Origin: a virus
Direction: 5' to 3' (one strand)
Virus record (IMG/VR): IMGVR_UViG_3300035180_000470
Location: 1 to 37,435 of that record
DNA length: 37,435 nucleotides
This document shows, one piece after another, positions 26,454 to 33,928 of the stretch; position 1 is the first letter of the stretch, and the number at the start of each line of letters is the position of its first letter. The position numbers and the translations under genes were made by a program. The notes under the pieces were generated by a model. That model was not told the origin of the DNA. It saw only the letters and a list, made by a program, of their open reading frames with translations, and searched no databases.

Positions 26454-29400
26454 ATGCCCCGGAGCCCAGTAGGCATTGGTGCAGGAAAGAAGGCCGTCCC
26501 CGGTGCTCCCGGTCTAGGCCGTCCGAATGTCACCACTCCTCCGGTTCGTCTCACCCCGCGTGAGCAGACGGCTGCGGTTGCCGCCCAAGCCCTCGTCCAG
26601 ACGGTACCCAGCGAGCAGGTCGCAACGGTCGCCCTCCAGGTCCTCAAGCGCCCCTACATCCAGGTCGCCCTGACGGCAGCCCTGTCCTTCACCGGGTCGT
26701 TCGCGGCGGGCAAGTTGTACGCCCAGGTGTTGACGGCGGCGCTGTCCTTCGTCGGGTCGTTCCTCGGCTCCCGAGTCAAGGCGCTCTCCGCCGCCCTGTC
26801 CTTCACGGGCTCCATCGCCAAGACGGCCACCCGTCGCCTGGTCTCCCGGCTCACCGTCCAGAACCTGTGCACCAACCCCGGCAACAGCACCAGCACAACC
26901 GGGTGGACAGGGACTAAGTCCGGCTGGGACACCTCCGGGATCGTAGCCACCACCGTCGCGGACGCGGGGACGATTGACGTAGACAAGTGGCGGTACAACA
27001 TCACCGCCTCCCTTCCCAACTCCACGCTCGGGCTGGCGGGCGCGGGGTACAGCCTCCCCGTCGTGGCCGGGGAGACGTACACGGTCAGCCTCGATGGCTA
27101 CGCCAAGAACGCCTACCCGGACTGGTGCGTCTTCGCCGATGGCTACGGGACCGGCTCCGTCGTCACGACGAAGGTAACGGGGGTGCGCTCCTCCTTCACG
27201 TTCACGGCCACGTCGACCGCGACCATCCTCGTCGGGATCCAGACGGCCTCTGCTTACACGAGTGGGCAGGGGCTGTACTTCGACAACGTGCAGATCTTCG
27301 CGGGCAACACCGGGACCGCGTGGTCGGTGCTGCGCAGCCTCGCGGCGGGTCTCTCCTTCGTGGGCTCTGACGCCTGGAGGACCCTCAAGGCTCTCACGGC
27401 TGGGCTGACATTCAACCCGGTCAACCTGATGACCTCGGACGACGCCACCCTCGAAGGCAGCGTGGGCACTTGGGTGGTCAATACCAACGCATCGAGTGCC
27501 GCCCGCACCACCGCAAGGAGCCGCGAGGGTGCCGCTGCCCTCGAAGTGACCATCACCGCTTCCGGAGACTCCTCGGTCCGGAACGCCCAGAGTTTCTCCG
27601 CGACGCCCTGTACGGCCAACACGACGTACTCGTTCCTGTGGAGCGCGATCCAGGACGGCAGTTGGCTTCCGGGTCCATCCTCCATGCTGGTCCAGGTGGG
27701 GTTCTGGACCTCGGGCGGGGGCGGGCTCAGCGGCGTCGACAACAACTACAACCACTACAACCCGTCATCTTCGGTGTGGACGGACAACGTCTTCACCTTC
27801 GTTTCCCCGCCGAACGCTGCCTTCATGAACACCACCCTCTGGCAGGCAGATGGCAGCACCGCTCCGACTGGCTCGAAGTGGTACGCCGACCGGATGGGCC
27901 TGTTCCGGGGCACCCCGTCGTCGTGGACGGCACCCAGCGACACGGTATCCCCGCTGAGCCGCCGCCTGCTTAGGGCGCTTAGCGGGGCCGCTGGCTTCAC
28001 CGGGGGCGTCCTCAAGAACGCCCGCAAGGTGGTCAGTGGCGCGCTCTCCTTCGTGGGCGGCATTGCGACCAACCTCATCCACTCGGGCGGGACGGCCTAC
28101 ACCCAGGCCGTCAACGGAGTGCTGTCCTTCGCTGGGGCGATGACCAAGCGGGCGTCCAGGGCGCAGTCCGGTGCGCTGACGTTCACCGGATCGGATGCCT
28201 GGAGTACCCGCAAGGCACTTGGTGGGACCGCTTCCTTCACGGGAAGCACCGTCAAGGCCAGTGCGCGGTCCCTCGCGGCGGCCCTGTCCTTCGTGGGCTC
28301 GCAGGCCAAGAAGACCTTCCGCGCCCTGGTCGGAGCGCTCGGGTTCACCGGCTCGGTGGCGCTCAAGCAGACGCTCCAGCGGGCGCTGACGGGCGTTCTC
28401 ACCTTCACTGGCTCGGCCGCCCGGCGCACATCACGCGCCACGTCGGGGGCACTGGGCTTCACCGGCTCGGTGACCAAGCGGTCCGCCCGATCCCTGACCG
28501 CTGGCCTGTCCTTCGTGGGCAGCCAGATCCGGTTCAATACACGCTCCCTCGCGGCGGGGCTGTCGTTCGTCGGGACCACCGGCAGGCTTCCCAGGAAGGC
28601 CATGACGGGTGCGCTGTCGTTCACCGGCACCGTCACCACTAAGTGGCCGGTGAAGGCGCTCATAGCCGTTCTGTCGTTCTCCGGTGGCTTCTTCGCCCCG
28701 GCGATCCACTACACGTCCCTCACCGCGAACCTCACCTTCACCGGAGCCATCGCCACGGGGAAGGCGTTCGTGCGTGCGCTGGCTGGGGCGCTGTCCTTCA
28801 CCGGGGCCGGGGTCCGGTCCACCCGGAAGGCACTCACGGGTGGCGCGTCCTTCACCGGCAGCATCGCCAAGGCGGGCACCAGGTCGCTGACGGCAGGGTT
28901 GTCCTTCGTCGGGGCGCAGGCGCGAACGACCGTTCGTCCGATGGCCGCGACGGTGACGTTCGTTGGCGCGCAGGCCAAGCGTGCGGGCAAGGCCACCTCG
29001 GGCGTCCTGTCGTTCACGGGGAGCCGGTCCAGGGCGGTCACGCGCAGTCTCAGTGGGGCGCTGTCCTTCGCGGGGAGCCTGCCGAAGGCGGTCGCCCGAG
29101 CCCTCACCGCCGCGCTGTCGTTCACGGGCTCCCTGGCGACAAGCAAGGCATTCGTCCGCACGGTCACGGGTGCCCTCTCCTTCGTCGGTTCCGACGCCTG
29201 GGGCACGCGCAAGGCGCTGAGCGGAGCGACCTCCTTCGTGGGGTCGCAGGCTCGCTCCACGGCCCGCAGCCTTGCCGGGGCGCTGTCCTTCACGGGCGCA
29301 CTGGGCAAGCCGGTCAGGAAGGCGCTGTCCGGCGCACTGTCCTTCACCGGGTCCGCGTCGCGCCGCATCGGGCGCAACCTCAGCGGAGTCCTGGCGTTCC

Positions 29401-30749
29401 TCGGCAACCACGCTCGGGTGCTCAACGGGGGCGGCACCGCCTACACCCAGGGACTGACGGGCACGATGTCCTTCATCGGCTCCAGTCCCCGCCGCATCGC
29501 CCGCGCCCTGGCTGGGGCGCTGTCCTTCACCGGGTCGCTCGTCCGCACCCGGCTCATCGCGCTCGCTGCTGGGCTGTCCTTCGTGGGCTCCGCCGTGAAG
29601 CGGACCGGCAAGGCGACGACGGGCGCGCTGTCCTTCACTGGTTCGCAGGCGCGTCGCGCGGGCAAGTCGCTGACGGCCGGGCTCTCGTTCACGGGTTCGC
29701 AGGTGCGAACGAGCGTTCGCGCCTTCACCGCCGCACTGGGGTTCAGCGGATCCAACGCGAAGCGGACGGGCAAGGTGCTGGCGGGTGGTCTCACCTTCAC
29801 CGGTTCGGTAGCGCGCGGCCTGCTGCGTGCACTGACGGCCGCACTGTCGTTCACCGGGGCGGTGGCGAAGCGGGCGGGCAAGGCCACGGCCGGGACGCTG
29901 TCCTTCGTGGGCTCCATGAGCCTCCGGCAGATCCTCTCGCGGGCGCTGACGGCCTCGCTGACCTTCACCGGCTCGCTGCCGCGTCGCGTCAGCCGGAGCC
30001 TCACGGCGGCCCTCTCGTTCGTCGGGAACGTCGCCGGGGTGAAGAACGGCGGGGTCACCAACTACACCCAGGGGCTCACCGCTGGGCTCTCCTTCGTCGG
30101 CTCCCAGGCGAAGCGGACCTCGCGAGCACTCGCCGCCACCCTCGGATTCACCGGCTCCTACGCCAAGCAGACGAGGAAGGCGCTCACCGCTGGGCTGACC
30201 TACGTCGGCAGCCTCCCCAGGCGCACCGGGCACGGCCTCGCTGCTACCCTCACCTTCACCGGCACGGTGGCGCGCTCGACCCGGCGCTCGATCACCGCGA
30301 CGCTCTCGTTCGTCGGGGCCGCCGCTGCCGCTCACCTGTTCTTCCGGGCGCTGGCCGGTGCGATTTCCTACACCGGGTCGGTGAAGAAGGCCGCCGGGAA
30401 GGTCCAGGCGGCAACGCTCGTTCTCACCGGGGCCACAACCAAGTCGACCCGACGCGCACTCGCTGCCGCCCTCACGTTCAGCGGGCTCATCGCCCGGACC
30501 ATCGGCCGTCAACTCGCCGCCGCCCTGTCCTTCGTCGGCACCCAGACCCGGCTCAAGGCGTTCACCCACAAGCCGGTCACGAAGCCGAACCTGCGCATCG
30601 ACAGCCCGCAGGGTGGTCTCACCCTCGCCAACCAGGCGGGCGCTGTCAGCGTGGACGTGACCCAGTCCAGCCTGCTCATCACTACGCCGGAAGGATCCCT
30701 GGAGGTCGGTAACCAGCCCGCACTGGCCGATGTACTACTCGACATCTAG
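26454..30749 (+). CDS. Giant repeat protein: about fifty 17-18-residue L-x-A-x-L-S-F-x-G-S units
   Basis: 1431 residues from ATG 26454. After a 70-residue start, a 17-18-residue unit, consensus L-[TSA]-[AG]-[AG]-L-[ST]-F-[TV]-G-S-x-[AV]-[KR]-[RT]-x-x-[KR]-[AS], occurs about fifty times (residues about 73-130, 288-322 and 503-1370). Two inserts (about 137-290 and 323-500) read as carbohydrate-binding-like jelly-rolls (GQGLYFDNVQIFAGN; GSKWYADRMGLFRG). A short tail of unique sequence (NLRIDSPQGGLTLANQAGAVSVDVTQSSLLITT) ends it. Each unit alternates a small hydrophobic strand with a basic stretch. In this place it is probably a fibre, whisker or baseplate protein. The 712-codon antisense frame is a repeat artefact. 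Confidence 0.75.
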   Translation: MPRSPVGIGAGKKAVPGAPGLGRPNVTTPPVRLTPREQTAAVAAQALVQTVPSEQVATVALQVLKRPYIQVALTAALSFTGSFAAGKLYAQVLTAALSFVGSFLGSRVKALSAALSFTGSIAKTATRRLVSRLTVQNLCTNPGNSTSTTGWTGTKSGWDTSGIVATTVADAGTIDVDKWRYNITASLPNSTLGLAGAGYSLPVVAGETYTVSLDGYAKNAYPDWCVFADGYGTGSVVTTKVTGVRSSFTFTATSTATILVGIQTASAYTSGQGLYFDNVQIFAGNTGTAWSVLRSLAAGLSFVGSDAWRTLKALTAGLTFNPVNLMTSDDATLEGSVGTWVVNTNASSAARTTARSREGAAALEVTITASGDSSVRNAQSFSATPCTANTTYSFLWSAIQDGSWLPGPSSMLVQVGFWTSGGGGLSGVDNNYNHYNPSSSVWTDNVFTFVSPPNAAFMNTTLWQADGSTAPTGSKWYADRMGLFRGTPSSWTAPSDTVSPLSRRLLRALSGAAGFTGGVLKNARKVVSGALSFVGGIATNLIHSGGTAYTQAVNGVLSFAGAMTKRASRAQSGALTFTGSDAWSTRKALGGTASFTGSTVKASARSLAAALSFVGSQAKKTFRALVGALGFTGSVALKQTLQRALTGVLTFTGSAARRTSRATSGALGFTGSVTKRSARSLTAGLSFVGSQIRFNTRSLAAGLSFVGTTGRLPRKAMTGALSFTGTVTTKWPVKALIAVLSFSGGFFAPAIHYTSLTANLTFTGAIATGKAFVRALAGALSFTGAGVRSTRKALTGGASFTGSIAKAGTRSLTAGLSFVGAQARTTVRPMAATVTFVGAQAKRAGKATSGVLSFTGSRSRAVTRSLSGALSFAGSLPKAVARALTAALSFTGSLATSKAFVRTVTGALSFVGSDAWGTRKALSGATSFVGSQARSTARSLAGALSFTGALGKPVRKALSGALSFTGSASRRIGRNLSGVLAFLGNHARVLNGGGTAYTQGLTGTMSFIGSSPRRIARALAGALSFTGSLVRTRLIALAAGLSFVGSAVKRTGKATTGALSFTGSQARRAGKSLTAGLSFTGSQVRTSVRAFTAALGFSGSNAKRTGKVLAGGLTFTGSVARGLLRALTAALSFTGAVAKRAGKATAGTLSFVGSMSLRQILSRALTASLTFTGSLPRRVSRSLTAALSFVGNVAGVKNGGVTNYTQGLTAGLSFVGSQAKRTSRALAATLGFTGSYAKQTRKALTAGLTYVGSLPRRTGHGLAATLTFTGTVARSTRRSITATLSFVGAAAAAHLFFRALAGAISYTGSVKKAAGKVQAATLVLTGATTKSTRRALAAALTFSGLIARTIGRQLAAALSFVGTQTRLKAFTHKPVTKPNLRIDSPQGGLTLANQAGAVSVDVTQSSLLITTPEGSLEVGNQPALADVLLDI
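28925..28934. promoter_or_regulatory. Dispersed palindromic operator, copy 16 (intragenic)
   Basis: AACGACCGTT in GCGAACGACCGTTCGTCC, a perfect LexA-type CGAAC-N4-GTTCG box inside the repeat protein gene. Confidence 0.4.
29708..29717. promoter_or_regulatory. Dispersed palindromic operator, copy 17 (intragenic)
   Basis: AACGAGCGTT in GCGAACGAGCGTTCGC, a perfect 16-base palindrome apart from its two centre bases, in the repeat protein gene. Confidence 0.4.
30413..30422. promoter_or_regulatory. Dispersed palindromic operator, copy 18 (intragenic)
   Basis: AACGCTCGTT in GGCAACGCTCGTTCTCACC, inside the repeat protein gene. Confidence 0.4.
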
Positions 30750-30763
30750 TACCGGGAGCGGCC

Positions 30764-31096
30764 GTGGCGACGATCAAGTTCATCATCAAGCAGAACGACT
30801 TGGAGCCCCCGCTCCAAGTCACGCTCCTCGATGGCACGACGCCGGTCGACCTCACCCTGGCAACCGGCGTGCTGTTCCTGATGAAGAACTCGGGCGGGCT
30901 CAAGGTCAACTACGCGATGGTCGTGGACCCGACTCCCACCACCGGGAAGGTCTCCTACGCCTGGATCTCCGGGGACACCGACACGGTCGGCCAGTACAGC
31001 GCCGAGATCCAGGTGACGTGGCCCGCTGCGCGCCCGCAGACGTTCCCCGTCGACAAGTATTTCGTGGTCGATGTGCAGAAGGATCTCGGGCCGTGA
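30764..31096 (+). CDS. BppU-like (baseplate upper protein N-terminal domain) protein
   Basis: 110 residues from GTG 30764, with GGGAG upstream. The sequence follows the small β-sandwich of baseplate upper-protein N-termini: IKFIIKQNDLEPPLQVTLLDGTTPVDLTLATGVLFLMKN, then VDPTPTTGKVSYAWISGDTDTVGQYSAEIQVTWPAARPQTFPVDKYFVVDV. In lactococcal phages this domain links receptor-binding trimers to the tail tip; in other phages it occurs alone near tail fibres. Its place directly after the repeat protein suggests the two are joined in the virion. The TGA overlaps the next GTG. Confidence 0.7.
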   Translation: MATIKFIIKQNDLEPPLQVTLLDGTTPVDLTLATGVLFLMKNSGGLKVNYAMVVDPTPTTGKVSYAWISGDTDTVGQYSAEIQVTWPAARPQTFPVDKYFVVDVQKDLGP

Positions 31097-31248
31097 ACTT
31101 TCAGAAGGCTGAGACGACGATCTTCGGCCTGGGCGTCGGCCTGGTCTACGTGGGCGCGCTGATCCTGGGACTGACGTTCGGGAACCTCCTCGGGGGGGTC
31201 ATCTCGGCCTCCGTTGAGCGTGTCAACGGGACGAAGTTGAAGACATGA
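31093..31248 (+). CDS. 51-residue membrane peptide
   Basis: From GTG 31093, overlapping the preceding TGA (GTGA). Residues about 10-38 (IFGLGVGLVYVGALILGLTFGNLLGGVI) are a long hydrophobic, Gly-rich helix; the end is polar. The TGA overlaps ATG 31245. A tail-tip, holin-like or membrane-entry peptide is possible. Function unknown. Confidence 0.6.
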   Translation: MNFQKAETTIFGLGVGLVYVGALILGLTFGNLLGGVISASVERVNGTKLKT

Positions 31249-31763
31249 CGGACCTCGCAACGCTCGTTCCCGGCCTCAAGCGCGAGGTCGCGGTACCGGG
31301 GACCTTCGACACCGTCTTCCCCGACTCCGGCGACGCGGACCTCACCGCGAACCTGGGCGACGCCTTCGCGGAGGCGCAGTTGGACGGCTTCTTCGGGACG
31401 ATGGCACTGGACCCTGTCACGTTCCTCGTCACGCCCGACCTGTCCGCAGCCGGTGGCGCTCTCGTCATCATCTACGGCGGGATCCGCATGACTCGCACGT
31501 ACCTGCGAGAACTGGGCAGCCGCTCGCTCTACGAGGCCGGTCCGGTCAAGTACGAGACGGAGCGCGCCGCGAGCGTGCTCAAGCAGCAGTTGCAGGACAT
31601 GACCGAGCGGAAGAACCAACTGATCCTGCTCGGCAAGCGTGGCAGCGGCAAGACCTACGTGTGGGACGGCTACTTCGCCCGCACCGCCACGAACTGGTCG
31701 GACTACGGCTCCTTCTACTCGTACGAGGTCAGCAGCACATACGGGTCGCTCGGGTGGGGGTGA
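31245..31763 (+). CDS. Probable head-tail connector protein
   Basis: 172 residues from ATG 31245, overlapping the upstream TGA. Mainly helical in the second half (RMTRTYLRELGSRSLYEAGPVKYETERAASVLKQQLQDMTERKNQLI) with a Tyr/Ser-rich end (GSFYSYEVSSTYGSLGWG). Order relative to the following genes matches adaptor, stopper, terminator, tube. It contains GKRGSGKT, which fits the P-loop pattern, but no Walker B or ATPase fold is seen, so I treat it as chance. The palindrome at 31259 is near its start. Confidence 0.55.
   Translation: MTDLATLVPGLKREVAVPGTFDTVFPDSGDADLTANLGDAFAEAQLDGFFGTMALDPVTFLVTPDLSAAGGALVIIYGGIRMTRTYLRELGSRSLYEAGPVKYETERAASVLKQQLQDMTERKNQLILLGKRGSGKTYVWDGYFARTATNWSDYGSFYSYEVSSTYGSLGWG
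31259..31268. promoter_or_regulatory. Dispersed palindromic operator, copy 19 (intragenic)
   Basis: AACGCTCGTT in CGCAACGCTCGTTCCCG, five codons into the connector gene at 31245. Confidence 0.4.
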
Positions 31764-31769
31764 TCCCTG

Positions 31770-32210
31770 ATGGCAGGCACTCCCGCAGGATTCAACGCAC
31801 AGACCATCCGCGAGGGACTCCTCGTCGCGATGAACTTCGGCCTGCCCCCGGTCGAGGCTGACCAGCCGACGTTCTACTTCCCCAAGGCGGCAACGGGCGT
31901 TACCGCCCCCGTTGACGACTCCGGCGTGCCGTTCGACCCGTCTGTGCGCCCCACGTACACCCGCGCCAAGGTCTCCGTCCCCTGCGCCATCGAGTACCAC
32001 GACGCGGCCGGGAAGATCGAGAACTTCGGGATCATCGTCCCCACGAAGATCCGCGTCATCCTCATGGGTGACGAGTACGAGCAGGTCAAGGGCTTCGACT
32101 ACGTCGTGATCGCGGGCCAGCGCTACTTCTACCGCACCACCGAGCCTCCGGTCGGGCTCGGCTCCATCCCCATGTGGTTCATCCACTGCGAAGCGGAGGA
32201 CCAGGGGTGA
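31770..32210 (+). CDS. Probable head-tail connector (stopper-type) protein
   Basis: 146 residues from ATG 31770; Shine-Dalgarno weak. Mostly strand-rich: EADQPTFYFPKAATGVTAPVDDSGVPFDPSVRPTYTRAKVSVPCAIEYHDAAGKIENFGIIVPTKIRVILMGDEYEQVKGFDYVVIAGQRYFYRTTEPPVGLGSIPMWFIHC. This layout of a small β-barrel with I-x-V-x-L-x-G-x-x-Y-x-x-V is common in SPP1 gp16-like stopper proteins that close the portal after packaging. The stop overlaps the next start (GTGA). Confidence 0.6.
   Translation: MAGTPAGFNAQTIREGLLVAMNFGLPPVEADQPTFYFPKAATGVTAPVDDSGVPFDPSVRPTYTRAKVSVPCAIEYHDAAGKIENFGIIVPTKIRVILMGDEYEQVKGFDYVVIAGQRYFYRTTEPPVGLGSIPMWFIHCEAEDQG
31892..31901. promoter_or_regulatory. Dispersed palindromic operator, copy 20 (intragenic)
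   Basis: AACGGGCGTT in GGCAACGGGCGTTACCG, inside the stopper-type gene 31770-32210. Confidence 0.4.
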
Positions 32211-32779
32211 CCTACCCATACCTGCGGCACGCGCGCCGCCACGTCCACCAGACCGTCTACAAGCACGTCGAGCACCACATCGACGTGCTCGGCTGGCTCA
32301 GCGACCTCACCACGCCGTTCTCCGCGCCCGCCGTGGACGTGCAGGGCACCATGCCCGAGGAGTATGAGGAGATCAAGAAGTTGCTCCCCGGTCGCCTCGG
32401 GATCACCGTGGGCATGGTTCCCGACCCGGTGCCCGAGGAGATGGGCGCGGACACGGGTGGCCTCTGGTCCGCCCAGTACCCGTTCTTCTTCGACTGCTTC
32501 ATGGAGAACGACTCCCAGGCCACGGCCCTCGCCGACGACATCGCCGACATCGTCGGCGGGCGCATCGCGAACACCAGCCGGTACCTCAAGGTCTACGACT
32601 TCACGGCGACAACGCCCGTTGCCGTCACCGGCTGGCAGATCGAGTTCAACGACATCGTCCGCGAGAAGGTCAGCGGCTTCAAGAACTGGCAGGTCTGCAA
32701 GGCGACCGCCACCGTGTACTACAACGAGCCCGACGCCGACCACACCCCGACCGGCTACCCGTCTGCGACGTGGCCGTGA
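32207..32779 (+). CDS. Probable tail terminator or tail-completion protein
   Basis: 190 residues from GTG 32207, overlapping the preceding TGA. His-rich start (RHARRHVHQTVYKHVEHHID), then strand and helix alternation: VDVQGTMPEEYEEIKKLLPGRLGITVGMVPD, LWSAQYPFFFDCFMENDSQATALADDIADIVGGR and YLKVYDFTATTPVAVTGWQIEFNDIVREKVSGFKNWQVCKATATVYYNE. The FFFDCFMENDSQA...LADDIADIV part resembles tail terminator folds. It lies two genes before the tail tube region. Palindrome at 32611. Confidence 0.6.
   Translation: MTYPYLRHARRHVHQTVYKHVEHHIDVLGWLSDLTTPFSAPAVDVQGTMPEEYEEIKKLLPGRLGITVGMVPDPVPEEMGADTGGLWSAQYPFFFDCFMENDSQATALADDIADIVGGRIANTSRYLKVYDFTATTPVAVTGWQIEFNDIVREKVSGFKNWQVCKATATVYYNEPDADHTPTGYPSATWP
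32611..32620. promoter_or_regulatory. Dispersed palindromic operator, copy 21 (intragenic)
   Basis: AACGCCCGTT in GACAACGCCCGTTGCCG, inside the tail-completion gene 32207-32779. Confidence 0.45.
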
Positions 32780-33054
32780 TGGCGGAGGAGAACCCGTTCG
32801 TCCGCAACCTGCTCGGGGAGCAGCGCAAGCGCCTCACCGGAGCGATCATGTCGCACGCCGAGCAGATGTTCTACGACCGGCTGTCGGTCAAGGAGCGCAA
32901 CGAGTTCCGCGACAAGGTGCTGTCCAGCATCAGCCAGTACCACGACACCGTGCTCGACATCCTCAAGTCCTCCGTGGACGACGGGTCGTTCATGGTGAAC
33001 GAGGAAGCCCTGCGGATGATCACCCAGATCCACGCGGCGGTGAGGAAGCCATGA
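32779..33054 (+). CDS. Small helical tail-region protein
   Basis: 91 residues from ATG 32779, overlapping the upstream stop (TGATG). Entirely helical and charged: ENPFVRNLLGEQRKRLTGAIMSHAEQMFYDRLSVKERNEFRDKVLSSISQYHDTVLDILKSSVDDGSFMVNEEALRMITQIHAAVRK. The stop overlaps the next ATG. I recall similar small helical genes between terminator and tube genes of actinophages; no function is known to me. Confidence 0.65.
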   Translation: MAEENPFVRNLLGEQRKRLTGAIMSHAEQMFYDRLSVKERNEFRDKVLSSISQYHDTVLDILKSSVDDGSFMVNEEALRMITQIHAAVRKP

Positions 33055-33845
33055 CCGGGTACATCGGCAACCAGGGCGCGCAGAAGGTCGGCGGCGAGTA
33101 TCTCTTCCTCTACGGGTCCTGGCAGACGGCGAACAACCCCGGCCACTTCAAGGGAAAGTTCAACTACTACGTCGGCGAGTTGGGGAAGATCCACCTCCAG
33201 CAGCAGGCGCGGTTCCAGAATCTGGTCGTCGCCAACATCAAGGCCGACATCAAGCGCAAGGCGTCCACCACGGGCCGCCTGGTCCAAGTCACCGCCGACT
33301 CCCGCAACCGGCTCATCGGCGGCACCGGAGCCCATCCCAGCGCACTCTCCGGCGCTCAGGGTGCGGCCTTCGGCTGGGGCGTCGGGAACACCCGGTTCCT
33401 CAACGTGTCCGTCGCCAAATACTGGCGGACCATCGAGGAGGGCTCCGCAGCGGTGTGGAAGCGTCCCTTCGCCGGAGAACTGCGCACCAAAGATGAGCAG
33501 CCACTGTGGGGCTGGTTCGGTGCTGGTGCGTTCCTCGCCGGGGACCGCACACTGGCGTCCGGACCGTACTCGGCACCCGACAAGAGTGGTGGTCAGGGCA
33601 AGTTCCGACCCTGGTACGTGGAGAACAAGAGCGGCCAACGGACGTTCCCACCTCGGGAGCACTCGCGCGGCCTCATGATCACGCACGAGATCGCACCGAT
33701 GAACGCCTATCTCAAGGCGTGGCGCACCGTGGAGAAGGACGTGTTCCTCGGCTGGGAGCAGGCGTGGCAGGCCACGTTCGGCCGAGGCGTTCCCAACCGT
33801 CGTGAGCGGCTGCTCGCCACCCCGAACTTGAGTCTCCCCAGATGA
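33051..33845 (+). CDS. Head-tail or minor tail protein
   Basis: 264 residues from ATG 33051, overlapping the upstream TGA. Basic, with a helical part KFNYYVGELGKIHLQQQARFQNLVVANIKADIKRKASTTGRLVQVTADSRNRLIGGTGA, and Trp/Gly/Pro-rich second half (AFGWGVGNTRFLNVSVAKYWRTIEEGSAAVWKRPFAGEL; LWGWFGAGAFLAG). The segment GRL-x-x-x-T-x-D-S-x-N-R is reminiscent of tail-completion (HK97 gp10-like) proteins. Palindrome copy 22 (AACGGACGTT, 33637-33646) lies in it. The TGA overlaps the start of the 27-codon ORF. Confidence 0.6.
   Translation: MTGYIGNQGAQKVGGEYLFLYGSWQTANNPGHFKGKFNYYVGELGKIHLQQQARFQNLVVANIKADIKRKASTTGRLVQVTADSRNRLIGGTGAHPSALSGAQGAAFGWGVGNTRFLNVSVAKYWRTIEEGSAAVWKRPFAGELRTKDEQPLWGWFGAGAFLAGDRTLASGPYSAPDKSGGQGKFRPWYVENKSGQRTFPPREHSRGLMITHEIAPMNAYLKAWRTVEKDVFLGWEQAWQATFGRGVPNRRERLLATPNLSLPR
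33637..33646. promoter_or_regulatory. Dispersed palindromic operator, copy 22 (intragenic)
   Basis: AACGGACGTT in GGCCAACGGACGTTCCCACC, inside the gene 33051-33845, upstream of the tail tube gene. Confidence 0.4.
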
Positions 33846-33925
33846 CTCCGCTCCGAATCGGACCCGCCTGGGCCGATGCTCTCATCAACAGGGTGGCCCC
33901 CGGCCTCCCCGCACAGGAGGTGTAG
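33842..33925 (+). CDS. 27-codon ORF in frame with the major tail protein, ending in amber
   Basis: MTPLRIGPAWADALINRVAP followed by GLPAQEV and TAG 33923-33925. Its ATG overlaps the preceding TGA (ATGA), so it should be translated by coupling. The tail protein start (ATG 33929) follows after one codon, TTC, in the same frame. Amber read-through would add 29 residues to the N-terminus of the major tail protein. Alternatively it is only a ribosome-delivery leader: its last codons form the AGGAGG site of the tail gene. Confidence 0.5.
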   Translation: MTPLRIGPAWADALINRVAPGLPAQEV

Positions 33926-33928
33926 TTC

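Noticed and set aside
28431-30569. 712-codon open frame on the minus strand
   Set aside because: It is antisense to the repeat protein. Its periodic Gly/Glu/Arg-rich translation follows from the repeat and GC bias; there is no ribosome site.
26454-30749. CRISPR-like array
   Set aside because: The repeats are degenerate at DNA level, in phase with codons and part of one open frame; there are no conserved repeats with unique spacers.
31612-31665. P-loop ATPase motif GKRGSGKT in the connector gene
   Set aside because: No Walker B, no nucleotide-binding fold around it, and the gene position fits a head-tail connector; probably chance.
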